A stretch of 64,000 nucleotides of DNA from Platanthera guangdongensis (GCA_039583875.1 CM077163.1:113283213-113347212); one strand, 5' to 3'. Shown: positions 41,948-54,825, numbered from the stretch's first letter. Numbers and translations: made by a program. The notes: a model not told the origin generated them from the letters alone.

Positions 41948-43990
41948 ATGGGTTCCTCTGAAAATCACAAGGAATTGGGTTCCATGAAATTGCCCATATG
42001 CAGAAAGGAAATCTTTGGGATCTGGAAGGAAAGGGTAAGGCTGTTTATGGAGGCCTCAGACCCTAGAATCTACATCACAGTAAAGGAAGGGCCTTATGTG
42101 CCCATGAAGATATCTGTTCTAGATGCAAATCAGAGAACTCCAAAGGATTTCTCTGAAATGACTAAGGATGAGATTGTCCTAGCCACCATGGACAAGAGGG
42201 CACAAAACATAATAGTGAGTGCCATAGATGATGCAACATTTCAGAATCTTATACACTATAAGACAGCCAAAGAGATGTGGGACACTCTTATTATGTATAT
42301 GAAGGGATCTGAAGAAGTTAGACAAGATAGAAAATCCTTGCTAAATCAGGAGTATGAGAGTTTTAGACAAGGAAAAGGTGATAGCATAACTGAGTGCTAT
42401 AAGAAGTTCTACAGAATAGTGAATGAACTCATGTCTTATGGAAGAGAGTTCAGTAACTATGAACTAAATGACAAGTTTTTAAGGTCCCTAACCAAAGATT
42501 GGGACACCAAGATCTGTGCCATAAGAGAAATGGCTAAGTTGGGGGAAATTCCTCCTCCTATACTGTTTGGCAAGTTATTGTCTTATGAGATGCAATTGAT
42601 AGTGAGGAAAGAGGAGGAGAAATCAACAAGAACTGAGCACAAGGAGAGAACAATTGCTTTCAAGACAGATGTCCCCAGAAAGTGCAGGAATAAGTCATCA
42701 ACTCCACCTCCACAGGTAGTTGAATCAGAATCAGATGAGTCAGTCAGCACAAAGACTGAGAGCAGTGAAAGTGATGAAGACTTTGCTGCCTTCACTAGAC
42801 ACTTTCAGAAATTCTTGAAGAAGAAACAGTGGAGGTCAAGACCTTCTACTTCAAAGGGAAAGGAAGTCTTTTATCAGGAGAAAAAGCCTTCAAAGAAAGA
42901 CAGGAAGAGGACAAAGTCAAGCAAGACAACTGGTTCAAAGATAGTGTGCTATTGCTGCAATAGACAGGGCCATGTTATTGCAGACTGTCCTGAAAAGAGG
43001 AAAGAGTCTAGTGACAGGAAAAAGACTTATTTCAAAGGCAAGAAAGAAAAGTCTTTTGTAGCCAAGAAGGAGAAGACTTTATCAGATATCTATTCTTCAG
43101 AAACTGAGTCTGAGGCTGAAGCCTACATAGGGTTGTTTGCTGAAGAAGAAGAAGAAGAATTCATGCAGATAATGTAGTCTATCTATGAACAAGAAGACTG
43201 TCAGTGCCAAGGGCTAATGGTTTTGACAGAGAGTGCCAAAATCCTGGAGCAGCCAGGACCCAGTAAGGTACAAGGTTCAAGTTCAAGTTCAGTTTCTTGT
43301 TCTAGTTCAGATTCAGATTCTTCTTCATCAAGTGATGAGAATGTATCTGAGTCTGAGGATGATATTCATCAGCTTATAGATGAATATAAAGTGCTGTTGT
43401 AAGCTTACAAGAAAAGCAAGTCCCTTGCCAAAAGTCAGGCAAAGGAAATTGCTGATCTTAAAGCTGCTGCAACAGATTTTGAGAAGCAATTTGATCAAAA
43501 GCTCAATGAGATAGCCAGGCTGAAACACATTACAGTGATTCAGATGGGGACTATCACTTTTAAAAATGATCAAATCAAGAGTCTGGAGATAAATCTTCAG
43601 AAAGAGAGAGATCTTGTTGCTAGGTTTTCTAAACCTAAGTCAGTGCTACCTTTAATTGATGAATTTGTTCATCATAAAGGCAAGGCTGGACTGGGCTTTA
43701 TTAGACCTGCAGGGACTGAGCAGTCTAAGTCTAAGTCCGAGGGCAAAGCCCCAACATTCAACAAGCCTGCTGTAGACAAGACAGCCAAGGCAGTACCTAA
43801 GCAAAGGTACAATAAGTTTGAATGTTGGTGCTGTGGCAAAGTTGGCCATTTTGCAGTGGACTGTTGGCACAATGCTAGTGCCAAAGTGAGTACCAAACTA
43901 CTTGTTGGAAAGCCAGTGGGTAGCTTTGTCAGATTGCAGACTAACAAGTACCAAGGACCCAAGAATTCTTTGGGTTCTAAGGTTCATTAA
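41948..43990 (+). pseudogene. Copia gag, + strand copy, two internal stops
   Basis: It starts at ATG 41948 (MGSSENHKELGSM), as in all copies. The capsid region is followed by the zinc knuckle CYCCNRQGHVIADC, an acidic run EEEEEEFMQIM, then TAG at 43175-43177; a serine-rich block, then TAA at 43400-43402; a coiled coil, then the second knuckle CWCCGKVGHFAVDC. The natural end is TAA 43988-43990. There is no frameshift: the three open pieces share one frame, which is also the frame of pol. Full length is 681 codons with the stop. Two CCHC knuckles in gag are usual for this lineage. Confidence 0.93.
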
Positions 43991-43996
43991 TCTGTT

Positions 43997-46900
43997 TTGC
44001 AGGTGAGTCCAAGTGGCCATACCCCAACATGGTACTTGGACAGTGGATGTTCCAGACATATGACTGGAACTAGAGGACTACTAAAGGACTACATTCCAAT
44101 AAAAGATGGTCCAAAAGTCACCTTTGGTGGTTCTGAAAAAGGAATCATCAAAGGGTTTGGTAACATTTCTAGCAACTTAGTTACCATTACTCAAGTGGCT
44201 TATGTTAAAGGGTTGAAACACAACCTAATAAGTATAAGTCAATTAAGTGATGTAGGGTATGAAATCTCATTTGTTAAAAATGGTTGTCATATCAAGAGGT
44301 CAAGTGATCAAGAGATCATTTTGACTGGTTATAGGAAGAGAAATGTCTACTGCCTAGACATTATGGTTGAGAACAATGGTTCTCCAGTTTGTCTTGTAGC
44401 TGATGAGACAGTCTCTCATTGTGTCAAATGGCACAAGAGGCTTGCCCATCTTAACTACAAGACTATTAGCAAACTCTTTAACAAAGAGTTAGTGAGGAAT
44501 GGTCCTCAAGTTAAGTGTGTTAAAGATGTTATTTGCTCAGCTTGTCAAAAGGGCAAGCAGACTAAATTCACCTTTAGAAGCATAGAAAACAAAGATACTG
44601 TGAGGTGTTTATACCTCTTGCATATGGATCTTTTTGGTCCAATGCCAGTTCACAGCTTAGGTAGGAAGGTCTATACCTTTGTAGTTGTAGATGACTACTC
44701 AAGGTTTTCCTGGGTGTTCTTCTTAAGACAGAAATCTGAAACACCTAGTGTCTTCCATAACTTTGTCAAACAAATTCAGAATGAACTAAACAGTACAGTG
44801 GTCAAGATTAGAAGTGACCATGGTACTGAATTTCAGTCTGATAGCATGACAAAACTATGTGAAGACTTTGGGATATTTCAAGAATTCTCTTCACCTAGAA
44901 CACCTCAGCAAAATGGCATTGCTGAGAGGAAAAATAGGACCTTGATAGAGGCTGGTAGGACCCTATTAAGTGATACATCACTGCCAGACTATTTCTGGGC
45001 TGAAGCAGTTAACACTGCATGCCATGTTATAAATAGGGCTACCATCACTAAAGGGCTAAACAAGACCCCCTATGAAGTTGTGAAAGGCAGGAAACCAAAC
45101 CTATCCTACTTCAGGATCTTTGGTTGCAAATGCTTCATACTTAACAATGGAAAGTCTTACTTAACTAAGTTTGCTGGCAAGTCCCAAGAGGGAATTTTTG
45201 TTGGGTACAACAATAACAGTAAGACTTATAGAGTCTACAACTTGACAACACAAGTTGTAGAAGAATCTGTGCATGTAGTTTTTGATGAGACTAAACTTAT
45301 TAACAATGAGTTGTCTAGTAGTGTATACAGCCCCACAGGTTTAACAAAGAAAATGGACAAGCTAACTATAGAAGAAGTACCTACTGCAAGACATCAAGTA
45401 GAAGACAGTAGCTGTTGTCCAGGGGGAGAACTACATGTGCCAATTGCTGAAGAAATACAAGGAGTACAGCATGATGGAGATGCTGAAGAGGTTCAACCAG
45501 AAGTTAGGATGCCTCCAGCCAACAGGCATCTAAGAGATCATCCAGTAGAGCAGATTATTGGAGATCCAAGACAAGGAGTACAAACCAGGAGCAGATACAT
45601 AAATGCAGCAATCTACTCCAGCTTTCTGTCTCAAGTTGAACCTAAGAAATTTGAAGAAGCAATACTGGATCCACAATGGACTAAAGCAATGCAAGAAGAG
45701 CTTAATCAGTTCAAGAGGTGCAAGGTCTGGGAATTAGTTCCTAAACCTAAAGACCACAATATAATAGGAACTAAGTGGATCTACAGGAATAAGATGGATG
45801 AACAAGGGGTCATCATTAAGAATAAGGCTAGACTGGTTGTTAAAGGATATAGGCAAGAAGAAGGTATTGATTTTGATCAAACCTTTGCTCCAGTAGCCAG
45901 ACTGGAAGCCATAAGGATGTTCTTGGCCTATGCAACCTATCAAGGATTCAAGGTTTACCAGATGGATGTCAAGTCAGCATTCCTAAATGGTAATCTTAAG
46001 GAAGAAGTCTATGTGGAACAGCCTTCAGGTTTTGTTGATCCAACTCTACCTCATCATGTCTATAGACTTAGGAAAGCTTTATATGGGTTAAAGCAAGCCC
46101 CTAGGGCTTGGTATGAAACCATATCTAGTTTACTCATTGAGAACAAATTCTCAAGGGGGAAAATAGATAAGACTCTATTCCTTAGGGAATCTAGAGACAA
46201 AGTTATACTAGTCCAAATATATGTAGATGACATTATATTTGGGTCTACTGAAAGCAGCCTTTGCAAAAAGTTTGCAAAATTTATGCAAGGTCAGTTTGAG
46301 ATGAGTAGTATGGGAGACTTGAAGTTTTTCTTGGGTCTCCAAGTTAAACATACTGAAAGTGGTTTATCCATATGTCAGTCCAAGTTCACCCTAGAACTCA
46401 TAAGGAAGTATGGTATGGATTCATCCAGCACCATGAAGACTCCTATGGGGTCAAGTATGTCTCTTAGCAAGGATGATGCAGGGAAACCTGTAGATGAAAC
46501 CTTGTATAGAGGGATAGTTGGCTCCCTATTATACTTGACTGCTAGTAGACCTGACATCATGTATGCTACATGTGTTTGTGCCAGGTATCAAGCCTGCCCT
46601 AAAGAGTCTCATTTGACAGCAGTCAAAAGAATATTGAGATATCTAAAGGGCACTCCCTATCTAGGCCTCTGGTACCCTAGGAATGGAGATTTTGATCTAA
46701 CAGGTTATTCAGATGCAGACTTTACAGGATGCAAAGAAGATAGAAAGAGCACTACTGGAACCTGTCAATTCCTAGGTTGGAGACTAATTTCATGGAGTAG
46801 CAAAAAGCAAACCAGTGTGGCTATCTCCACAGCAGAGTCAGAGTATGTGGCTGCAGGAAGTTGCTATGCTCAACTTCTGTGGATTCAACATCAGCTAGAG

Positions 46901-47164
46901 GACTATGGATTTCAGGTAAGTAGAACTCCACTTTTCTGTGATTCTACTAGTGCTATTTCAATAGCTAATAACCCTGTATCTCATAGTAGAACTAAACATA
47001 TTGAAATTAAATATCATTTTCTTAGGGAGCATGTAGAAAGAAAAGATATTTTACTTGAATATGTTAAAACTGATAATTAAATAGCTGATATGTTTACTAA
47101 GCCCCTAGAAGAAGCTAAGTTCAATAGATTCAAAATTGAACTAGGAATGATAAACTTAGAGTAA
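43997..47164 (+). pseudogene. Copia pol (PR-IN-RT-RH), + strand copy, one late stop
   Basis: This is the best preserved pol in the window: open for 1027 codons, then TAA at 47078-47080, with the natural stop at 47162-47164. Protease [13 protein letters not shown]; integrase [82 protein letters not shown]; RNase [22 protein letters not shown]. There is no ATG at the start: the frame is continuous with gag across its TAA (43988-43990), and the next bases are TCTGTTTTGCAGGTGAG. Pol must be made by readthrough or after splicing. The late stop removes only the last ~28 codons of RNase H. Confidence 0.95.
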
Positions 47165-47196
47165 GTTTACAGATTTGAAAATGACTAAGTAAAAAG

Positions 47197-47644
47197 GTGT
47201 CGACACATAGACAAGTCTATGTCGACACAGAATAAGTGGTGTCGACACTTCATGAAAAAGGTGTCGACACATCTAGGAATGTGGTGTCGACACTTCAGAA
47301 TGTTAGTGTCGACACATGTCCAGTAGGTGTCGACACATCCAAAGTGGTGTCGACACTTATGTTTTACTCAGAATTTTCTAAGTAAAGTCTCGACATTGTG
47401 TCGAGTTATGTTATGTCGACACATAACCAAGTGTTGACACATAAAATCTGTTGACTAAACTTGTGTCGACACATATGTGTCGAGACATTATAAGTCAGTG
47501 TCGACACTTATTGCCAGTGTCGACACATTTTAAGTTAGCTGTCCCGCCTGTTCATCTTCAAAATTAGAAAGTTATATATAGGGTTCTGTCTTTGTTTGTC
47601 GACACGCTTTCAAAGTTTCGAGACCAAAACTACTGTGTCGACAC
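47197..47644 (+). promoter_or_regulatory. Internal GTGTCGACAC array and TATA box before ORF3, + strand copy
   Basis: By direct count there are 11 perfect GTGTCGACAC copies plus variants in about 450 bp between pol and ORF3. TTATATATAGG lies at 47572-47582, about 100 bp before ATG 47681. The spacer sequences differ from those of the LTR array, so it is not a recent LTR duplicate. The arrangement suggests an internal promoter for ORF3, by analogy with the LTR. Confidence 0.7.
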
Positions 47645-47680
47645 CTCTCTCTTCTCACAAGACAAATTCTACAAACCCTA

Positions 47681-49755
47681 ATGACACCTAAGCTAGAGGA
47701 GAACGTTAACGAAGGATATGAGCTGGTGCGCAGCGCGTTTGAAGAAGCAGATCAAGAAATCCAGGCGGTAGTAACCCTAGTCGCCGATTCTGGATTAGAA
47801 TACTTAGTTTCTGAACCTACAAAGATTTGGAATAAGTGTCCACAAGTAGTTCTGAAAGTGAAGAACAGGTTGTTTTCACTCCTGATGACCAAGAGGAAGA
47901 GCTTGTAGTGAAATCACCTGCTCCTCATGAGGATACTGAGATCTAGGGGGAGCTGCCTCAAGCTAGCCCCATCCACAAGGATCAAAGCCAGGGGGAGCCT
48001 CCAGTTGTAGAAGAACCATCTACACTGGAAAGTGAGCAAGCCACCACCATCATACAAGAGGTACTCACTGACCTAAATACTTTAGAATATCTTATAGAAG
48101 ATGCTGATTTATCTGATGTTCCTCAGCAAACTCAGCTGGATAGTCCAGTACCAGATGTTGTTGAAGATGACACATCTGCTGTACAAGTGATTCCTGATCC
48201 TGTGGTTGAAGAACCAAGAACTTCTCCAGCTTCTTCACCACCAGAATACACAATGGAAGACTTGTTCCTAAATCTGGATCAAGCAGATTTTGATAAGGAA
48301 GCTGATACTGCTGAAGAAGAGAATACTGCTCTTGAGGGGGAGCAAGTACAAGTTCTGGAAGAGCCTATTAGGCAAGAAACTGAGAAGGCGCCTGAAGTAC
48401 AGAAAGAGAAGCCTCAAAGCCCTAAGGACAGGGTTGACATAGCCAGCACTTCTGCCTCTGAAGATGAGGAGAGTGCTAGGGCAAAGAAGAAGAAACTATA
48501 TGTCTTCAAGAGAAGAAGTCAAAGTTATAAGAAAGCTCTGCAATCTATTGCCCCACAGCCTATAGTTCAGCAAGCTCCAACTGCTGATTATAGTGCTTTA
48601 ATGGTTGCACTACAGATAAAGTTGGATGAGTAAAGGCAGGCCATAGAGAAGTATGTAGATGAAGGGCAGAAATCACTCCAATTTGATCTGGCCCAGGATA
48701 TAAAATCCATCAGGTTTGAGATGAATCTCAACAAGAAGGAGATGACTGAATGTTTTCACAAAGGTGGAAATGCAGTGGTGTTCTTGGAAACCCACCAGGA
48801 AAAGATTAAGGCACAGGTAGATGATTTAGCTGATTTTGATAAAGTATTCCAGGAAGAACTTTCTGCTGTAAAGACTGCTATCCAGGCCTCCCAGAAAGCC
48901 ATCTCTGAACAACTTCAAAAGCTCAAACCATTCTTTAAAGAGGGAATCAGATACTTGGATAGTCCAATAAGATTTCAAAAGGATGATGTCAGAGATCATA
49001 TGGCTAGAGAAGTCATAAAGGGGGAGAGAGTTTTAGTCAAAGCTAGCTCTGACCATGCCAAATGGATATCTAATTCCATCAGAGCTACACTGAGCTATCC
49101 TCCACTCTATGATGATGACAATGTTGCTGAATCTGGGATTCAAACTGCATATCTTGGAGGTGAGCAACCAGAGGTAGCTCAAGTGATATATCCTCCACCA
49201 GATTTTGACATGGTGCAAGCTGATATTCATCATATGTATAGCCCAACTGAAGGGAAGTCTAATGTTATTCTGGATAAAGTGGTTCAACCTATTACTGAAG
49301 CCATGCAAGAGGCATTACAGAAGGAGGAAGAGACAAGGTTGTCTAAGAAGAGGTTTAGGGAACAAGCAGAACAAAGGCCAGACTTTGAACAGTGGAGCCC
49401 TACCTCTAGGAATATAATATTAACTGCCTGGAAAGCTGCCAAGGACAATACTCATGACAGGATCAAATGGTTTTCTGAAGCTGAATGGAGGAAACATGAG
49501 ATCAGACAAGAAGCCATTGTTCAATACAGAAGGAAGGTAAAGATGGGAAAGCTACCTCCTACTGCAGTGGAGCCTAGCAAGTACTTTCCTAAGCCATATC
49601 ACTATTTTGAGAGGCAGAAGATCAAAGCTGAAGAGCTCAAAAAGAAAGATCTAAAAGGCAAGAAGCCTGCTGATGCTGAAACTGTTGATGTCCCTGTCAA
49701 AGCTCAAGTCCAACCTGACAAGGGAATAGTTATCAAGGAACCAGAACAGAAATAG
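47681..49755 (+). pseudogene. Sirevirus third ORF (ORF3), + strand copy, internally deleted
   Basis: It starts at ATG 47681 (MTPKLEENVNEGYELV) and ends at TAG 49753-49755. After about 50 codons (near 47830) it jumps to the acidic middle region; compared with internal 3, roughly 500 bp are missing and the frame changes. Further breaks: TAG at 47944-47946, TAA at 48631-48633, and an in-frame loss of about 36 codons near 48827. The last 344 codons (48721-49755) are open and contain conserved blocks such as FQKDDVRDHMAREVIKGERV, WISNSIRATLSYPP and RQKIKAEELKKKDLKGKK. Mainly helical, charged, and without signal peptide or membrane span. Function unknown. Confidence 0.75.
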
Positions 49756-50056
49756 ATTAAGAATTTACTTGAAGATTATTTTGTATAAATTTGAATGTAA
49801 AACATTTTTTGTGAACTACTGAGAATGTATAAGACAAATGTTAGAACAATATATGATCAATATATTTCATGTTTGTTCTGTAAATATGTCTATTTCTTAT
49901 TTTTTCTGTGTTGATGTTTGTGTATACATGTGAAATTAATACATGTTTATGTTTACCCTGTTGCATATAACCTGCTTTACATCATTTTGTAATTTTTAAT
50001 TATGAATGGTGTATATCATTGACTAAGGGTTATGACTTCTCCAAATAGGGGGAGAT
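49756..50056 (+). other. 3' untranslated region and polypurine tract, + strand copy
   Basis: AT-rich, no ORF. It ends CCAAATAGGGGGAGAT (50041-50056), the plus-strand primer, directly before the 3' LTR. Earlier GGGGGAG tracts occur inside ORF3 (near 47948, 47992 and 48337), matching the multiple-PPT habit of Sireviruses. Confidence 0.85.
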
Positions 50057-52063
50057 TGTTGGGTACATTGGTTAAATGTACCTGATTTGAAGAAGCCTCA
50101 CCCAACTTAATGATATACATCATAATGTATTTGATGTATGTTGAGTTTACTTGTGCAGGTTAGGTGATTACTGGACTGAAGCAAAAAGTTTCTAAGTCCA
50201 TGTGTCGACACCCAGATGGAAAGTGTCGACACTCAAGAAAGCTTGTGTCGACACCCAGACAAGCAGTGTCGACACTTGGAGTCATTGTGTCGACACCTGG
50301 GATGCAGAGTCGACACCAGACAGAAAGTGTCGACACTTGGAGCTGTGTCGACACTCAGTGAAGAAAAGTGCAGACAGAAAGTGTCGACACAAGGAGCTGT
50401 GTCGACACCCAGTGAAGCTGAGTCTACACCAGATAGTGTCGACACTTGGAGCTGTGTCGACACTCAGCAAAAGACTGCAGAAACTAAGTTAAAGTGTCGA
50501 CACCAAGAACAATGTGTCGACACACAACAATAAGAGTCAGCACTTGAAGAAAGTGTCGACACCAAGAACAAAGTGTCGACACTCAACATAAGAGTCAACA
50601 CATGAAGAAAGTGTCGACACAAGGAGCTGTGTCGACACTTAGTAAAGAACAGAATTATCAACAAAATATTCTAAGTACAAGTGTCGACACTGAGGGAATG
50701 TGTCGACACTCAGCTGAAGTCTCGACAGAAGAATCAAGTGTCGACACAAGGAGCTGTGTCGACACTTAGCAAGTATCAACATAGAAGACTATGTGTCGAC
50801 ACCAAGAAGCAGTGTCGACACTTAACAGATTCAACACAAGAAGATGTGTCGACACAAAGGAGATGTGTCGACACTTAGAAGAATACAGCTAAAGATAGAA
50901 GATCAAGTACTTGTGTCGACACTCAATTTCAGTGTCGACACCTGAAGAAGAATCTGTGTCGAGACATACAAGGAGTTGTGTCGACACCTTATAGACTTGT
51001 GTCGACACTTACACAGCATGTGTCGACACTTGGACTATAAGTGTCGACACTTAAAGACAGAAAGTCTCGACACTTTCAGACAGTTAGAGATTTTCAAGAA
51101 ATGACTGGATGACTTGACAGCTGCCGTTCCAGCCGGTCTACAGCACCTGTCAGAGATGTCAGAAGACAGTTATGAACCGGACCAGCCGGTTACCATGAAG
51201 AAGGCCTATAAATAGGCACATACAGTTAACAGAAACTGTTGATCACATTGTTGAAAAACAAGTTATTAAAGTGGTACACAGAGTATCAAATCAAGAAGAT
51301 CTTGCAGTTCAAGTGCAGATCTAAGAAGTTGGAGAGAGAGGGCTCCATCCAAGAAATCAGCCGTTGGAACTAGGCTGAGAAGAAGGGTTCATATCTATTC
51401 TGAATTCTAAGTGGCAGAGGTCAAGGAACAACTGCAGAAGGAGACAATCTTATTCAGTTCTACTCAAGAAGCTTTGAAGAAAGCTAAGTCAGATTGTATC
51501 CAGTCGAGTTCTTCCTAGAACTCATCAAGAAACTCTCAACTCCCCTCTCTTGTTTCAGAGTTGTTGAGTTATTATTTCTATAATCTTTTTTATCTTGTAG
51601 GATCCTTTGGATCTGAGTGAATTGTAAGCCTATAATTATAAAGGCTGAGGGTAGGGCCTTTGGCCTGAGTGTAGGAGATTGTTATCTCTGAGTGTAGGCC
51701 TTGATTGGCTGAGTGTAGGCCTTTGTGGCTGAGTGTAGGCTTTGAGATAAAGCTGAGTTGTAAGGCTTTGGGCCTGAGGTGTAGGAACCAATTTGGGTTC
51801 TGAGATAGTGGAGAAGTTTGGCCGAATCTAGTACACTGCTAGATAAATGAAGGGGGAAAGTGGATGTACCCATATCTTGGGGAACCACTATAAAACACTG
51901 TGTCTACTGTGCTGTGCTGTGATTGTTGCAGTGTATGCTGTGTGTTTGCTGTGATAGAATAGTTAGAAATCTGTGATATTAACTATCTGCTGCCATTAAA
52001 GTTTAAAAAGGATTAGGTCACCTATTCACCCCCCCTCTAGGTGTTTAGGTACCATATCTTTCA
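50057..52063 (+). repeat. 3' LTR of the + strand Sirevirus (2007 bp)
   Basis: Near-identical to 39828-41833; the one-base length difference is in the C-run near the end. U3 palindrome array at about 50201-51050, TATA box at 51205-51216. It ends ATCTTTCA at 52063, followed by the TSD ATGAA. Confidence 0.96.
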
Positions 52064-52068
52064 ATGAA

Positions 52069-54738
52069 GAAGAAGGATGGGACCCTGCATTTGTGCATAG
52101 ACTATCAGGAACTCAATCGGCTGACGGTGCAGAACACTTATCCGCTACCTCGGATCGACGAGTTGTTCGATCAACTAGTGGGAGCGCATTGGTTTTCTAA
52201 GCTGGACTTGCGCTCAGGGTATTATTAGTTGAGAATACGAGAAGGTGACATCCAGAAAACGACCTTTAGTTCAAGATATGGACTGTATGAGTTCACTGTA
52301 ATGCCGTTTGGGCTCACAAATGCCCCTTCGGCCTTCATGAGCCTGATAAACAAGGTGTTTGAACCTTATTTCGATATCTTCATCATTGTTTTCATCGACG
52401 ACATATTGTTCTACTCAAAGATGGAGGAGGATCATGTTGAGCATTTGACCTTGGCATTGAAGAAATTAAAAGAGCACGCATTGTTCGCCAAGTTCAGCAA
52501 GTGAGAATTCTGGCTTAAAGAGGTTGCTTTCTTGGGGCATGTGATCAGTGGAGCAGGACTAGCGGTGGATCCGGCCAAGGTGCGTGCCGTGAAGGAGTGG
52601 TCGCCCTTGAAGTCGGCGGCCGATGTGAGGAGTTTCCTTGGACTTGCCGGGTATTACCGCAAGTTTGTAAAAGGATTTTCAAAGATTGCTCTTCCTCTTA
52701 CTTCATTGACGAAGAAAGGTGTGCCATTTGAGTGGACACCCCAATGTGAAGCGGCGTTCCAGGAGCTGAAGGACAGACTTACCTCCGCCCCCATCCTTGT
52801 ACTTCCGTTGGGGAAGGAAGGATTTCAAGTTTACACTGACGCATCATATCAAGGGATGGGAGCGATGTTGATGCAGCATGGACACATGATTGCTTATGCT
52901 TCAAGACAACTGAAGAAACATGAAATCAATTACCCAGTTCATGATTTGGAGCTTGGAGCAGTGGTGTTTGCCTTGAAGGTTTGGAGGCATTATCTATACG
53001 GTGTCCACTGCAAGATCTTTTCAGATCACAAAAACTTGAAGTACGTTCATACTCAGAAGGAGTTGAACTTGAGACAACAGCGGTGTTTAGAATTTCTATG
53101 CGACTATGAGTTCACCATGAACTACCACCCCAGAAAGGCGAACTCGGTGGCCGATGCATTGAGTAGGAAGGTACCAGGCTCTAGCCCAGAGGCTCGATTG
53201 ATGAGTATGGAGTTGGCTCGGATGATTGAGGAGATGGATATTACTTTGGTGTTCAAGGCTCCTTCGGCAGAGTATACGAAGTACTTGGCAAGCATGAGCA
53301 TAGTTTGTGATATCCATGACCGAATTAGAGTGGAGCAAGGAGTGGATGCGGCCCTGGCCCCGACAATCAAGTCAATCGAAGATGGGACTACGAATGAGTA
53401 TACGCTAAAAGACGACCTCGTTTATTTTTGTGGCCTGCTTTACATTCCCAAAGGCGGTAAAATCCGGGAGGATATCTTGCGAGAGGCTCATTGCTCTCAA
53501 TATTCAGTGCACCCAAGCATTGCTAAGATGTACGTCGGCTTACGGAATACAATGTGTTGGCCGGGAATGAAAAAGGATGTCTGATATTTTGTTACACATT
53601 GCGAAGCTTGTCAAAGGGTGAAGGCAGAATGCAAGAGTCCCGGTGGTTTGCTACAATCGTTGCCCATCCCCGAGTGGAAGTTTGAGGATATCTCCATGGA
53701 CTTTGTCCATGGGTTACCTCACTCACGATCAGGAAATGATTCAGTGTGAGTGATAGTTGATCGCCTGACGAAAGTAGCCCAGTTTATCCCAATGAAGAAA
53801 GAAGCTCATGTGGATGTCTTAGTACGCCTCTTTGTGGAGCAGTTCGTACGTTATCATGGCGTGCCTAAGACAATTATTTCAGACCGGGATGGTCGTTTTA
53901 CCTCCAAGGAGTGGAAGACGGTACAGGCGTATTTGGACTCGCGCCTTACCTTCAGCACCGCGTTTCATCCTCAGATGGATGGGCAATCTGAAAGGACCAT
54001 CCGGACATTGGAAGATTTGTTGAGATTATGTGTGTTGGATATAGGAGAGCCGTGGGAAAGGCTCTTACCGTTGGTATAATTCTCCTACAACAACAGCCAC
54101 CAGGCTAGTATCGACATGATCCTCATGAAGCTCTTTATGGAAGGAGGTGTAGAGCCCCCTTGTCTTGGGTGCAAGATGAAGACCTGAAGGCTTTGGGTGT
54201 TGAATATATTGAGGATACCGATGCGGCGGTTATACTGATTCGGGATCGCATGTTGGAAGCTCAAAGTCGACAGGTGAAGTATTATAATGCAAGGCACCAG
54301 ATGGTGGAGTTTCAAGTGGGTGATAAGGTGTTCCTGAAAATCCGACCGATGCATGGAGTGTCACGTGTGCATGGTGTGAAAAAGCTCAGCCCAAGGTATG
54401 TTGGTCCTTATACTATATTGGAAAGGATTGGCCCGTTGGCCTATCGGTTGGAGTTACCGCCCGAGCTAGAGAACTTCCATGTGTCGTTGCTTCAGAAGGC
54501 GCTGTTACGACCCGATCAATACATCCCCACAACTGATGGTGCTGTGGCGTCTGATAGGTCTGTGCGACTAGAGCCGGTACGGATCGTAGATAGCGAGACA
54601 AGAAAGTTACGCCACAAAAGTGTTCCTTTGGTGAAGATGCTATGGTCTAATCATGGGAAGGAAGAATATACATGGGAGCCAATGGATTTGATGCAAAAAC
54701 ACTACCCGGAGTTATTTGCTCAAGGTAATTTTATTTAA
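52069..54738 (+). pseudogene. Gypsy A RT-RNase H-integrase-chromodomain
   Basis: RT resumes with [20 protein letters not shown], then [32 protein letters not shown] and [11 protein letters not shown]. RNase H shows [14 protein letters not shown] and SDHKNLKYV. Integrase shows the HHCC region (HCEACQ), VIVDRLTKVAQF and ISDRDGRFTS. The end, [11 protein letters not shown] with YTWEP, is a chromodomain-like module, usual for Tekay elements and linked to heterochromatin targeting. In-frame stops: 52226-52228, 52502-52504, 53582-53584, 53747-53749 and 54077-54079. A one-base loss near 54115 moves the rest to another frame, and about four codons are missing near 54475. Most stops fit C-to-T or G-to-A decay. 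Confidence 0.92.
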
Positions 54739-54825
54739 AAGCATATTATATTTTCTGTTATGCTTTTCTCCCCATAGCCTAAGCCTGATTTCGGGGACGA
54801 AATCTTTTATTTTGTTTATAGGATT
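54739..54825 (+). other. Gypsy A 3' untranslated stretch with PPT-proximal motif
   Basis: It contains TTTCGGGGACGAAATC (54790-54805), also present before the B 3' LTR (63478-63493), and GTTTATAGGATT just before the LTR. The polypurine tract itself is poor. Confidence 0.65.

Larger units (their letters stand above)
39828..52063 (+). mobile_element. Sirevirus copy on the + strand, complete with TSD (12236 bp)
   Basis: Both LTRs (2006 and 2007 bp), PBS, gag, pol, an internal palindrome array, ORF3 and a polypurine tract are all present, inserted in the RT of gypsy A. I could list about 30 differences between the two LTRs by eye (about 1.5 percent), which means a fairly recent insertion. It is of the same family as the minus-strand array but is a separate insertion with its own TSD. 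Confidence 0.96.

Noticed and set aside
47681..49755. Retroviral-type envelope gene
   Set aside because: The position fits, but no signal peptide, transmembrane segment or glycosylation-rich ectodomain is visible, so the label env is not supported.
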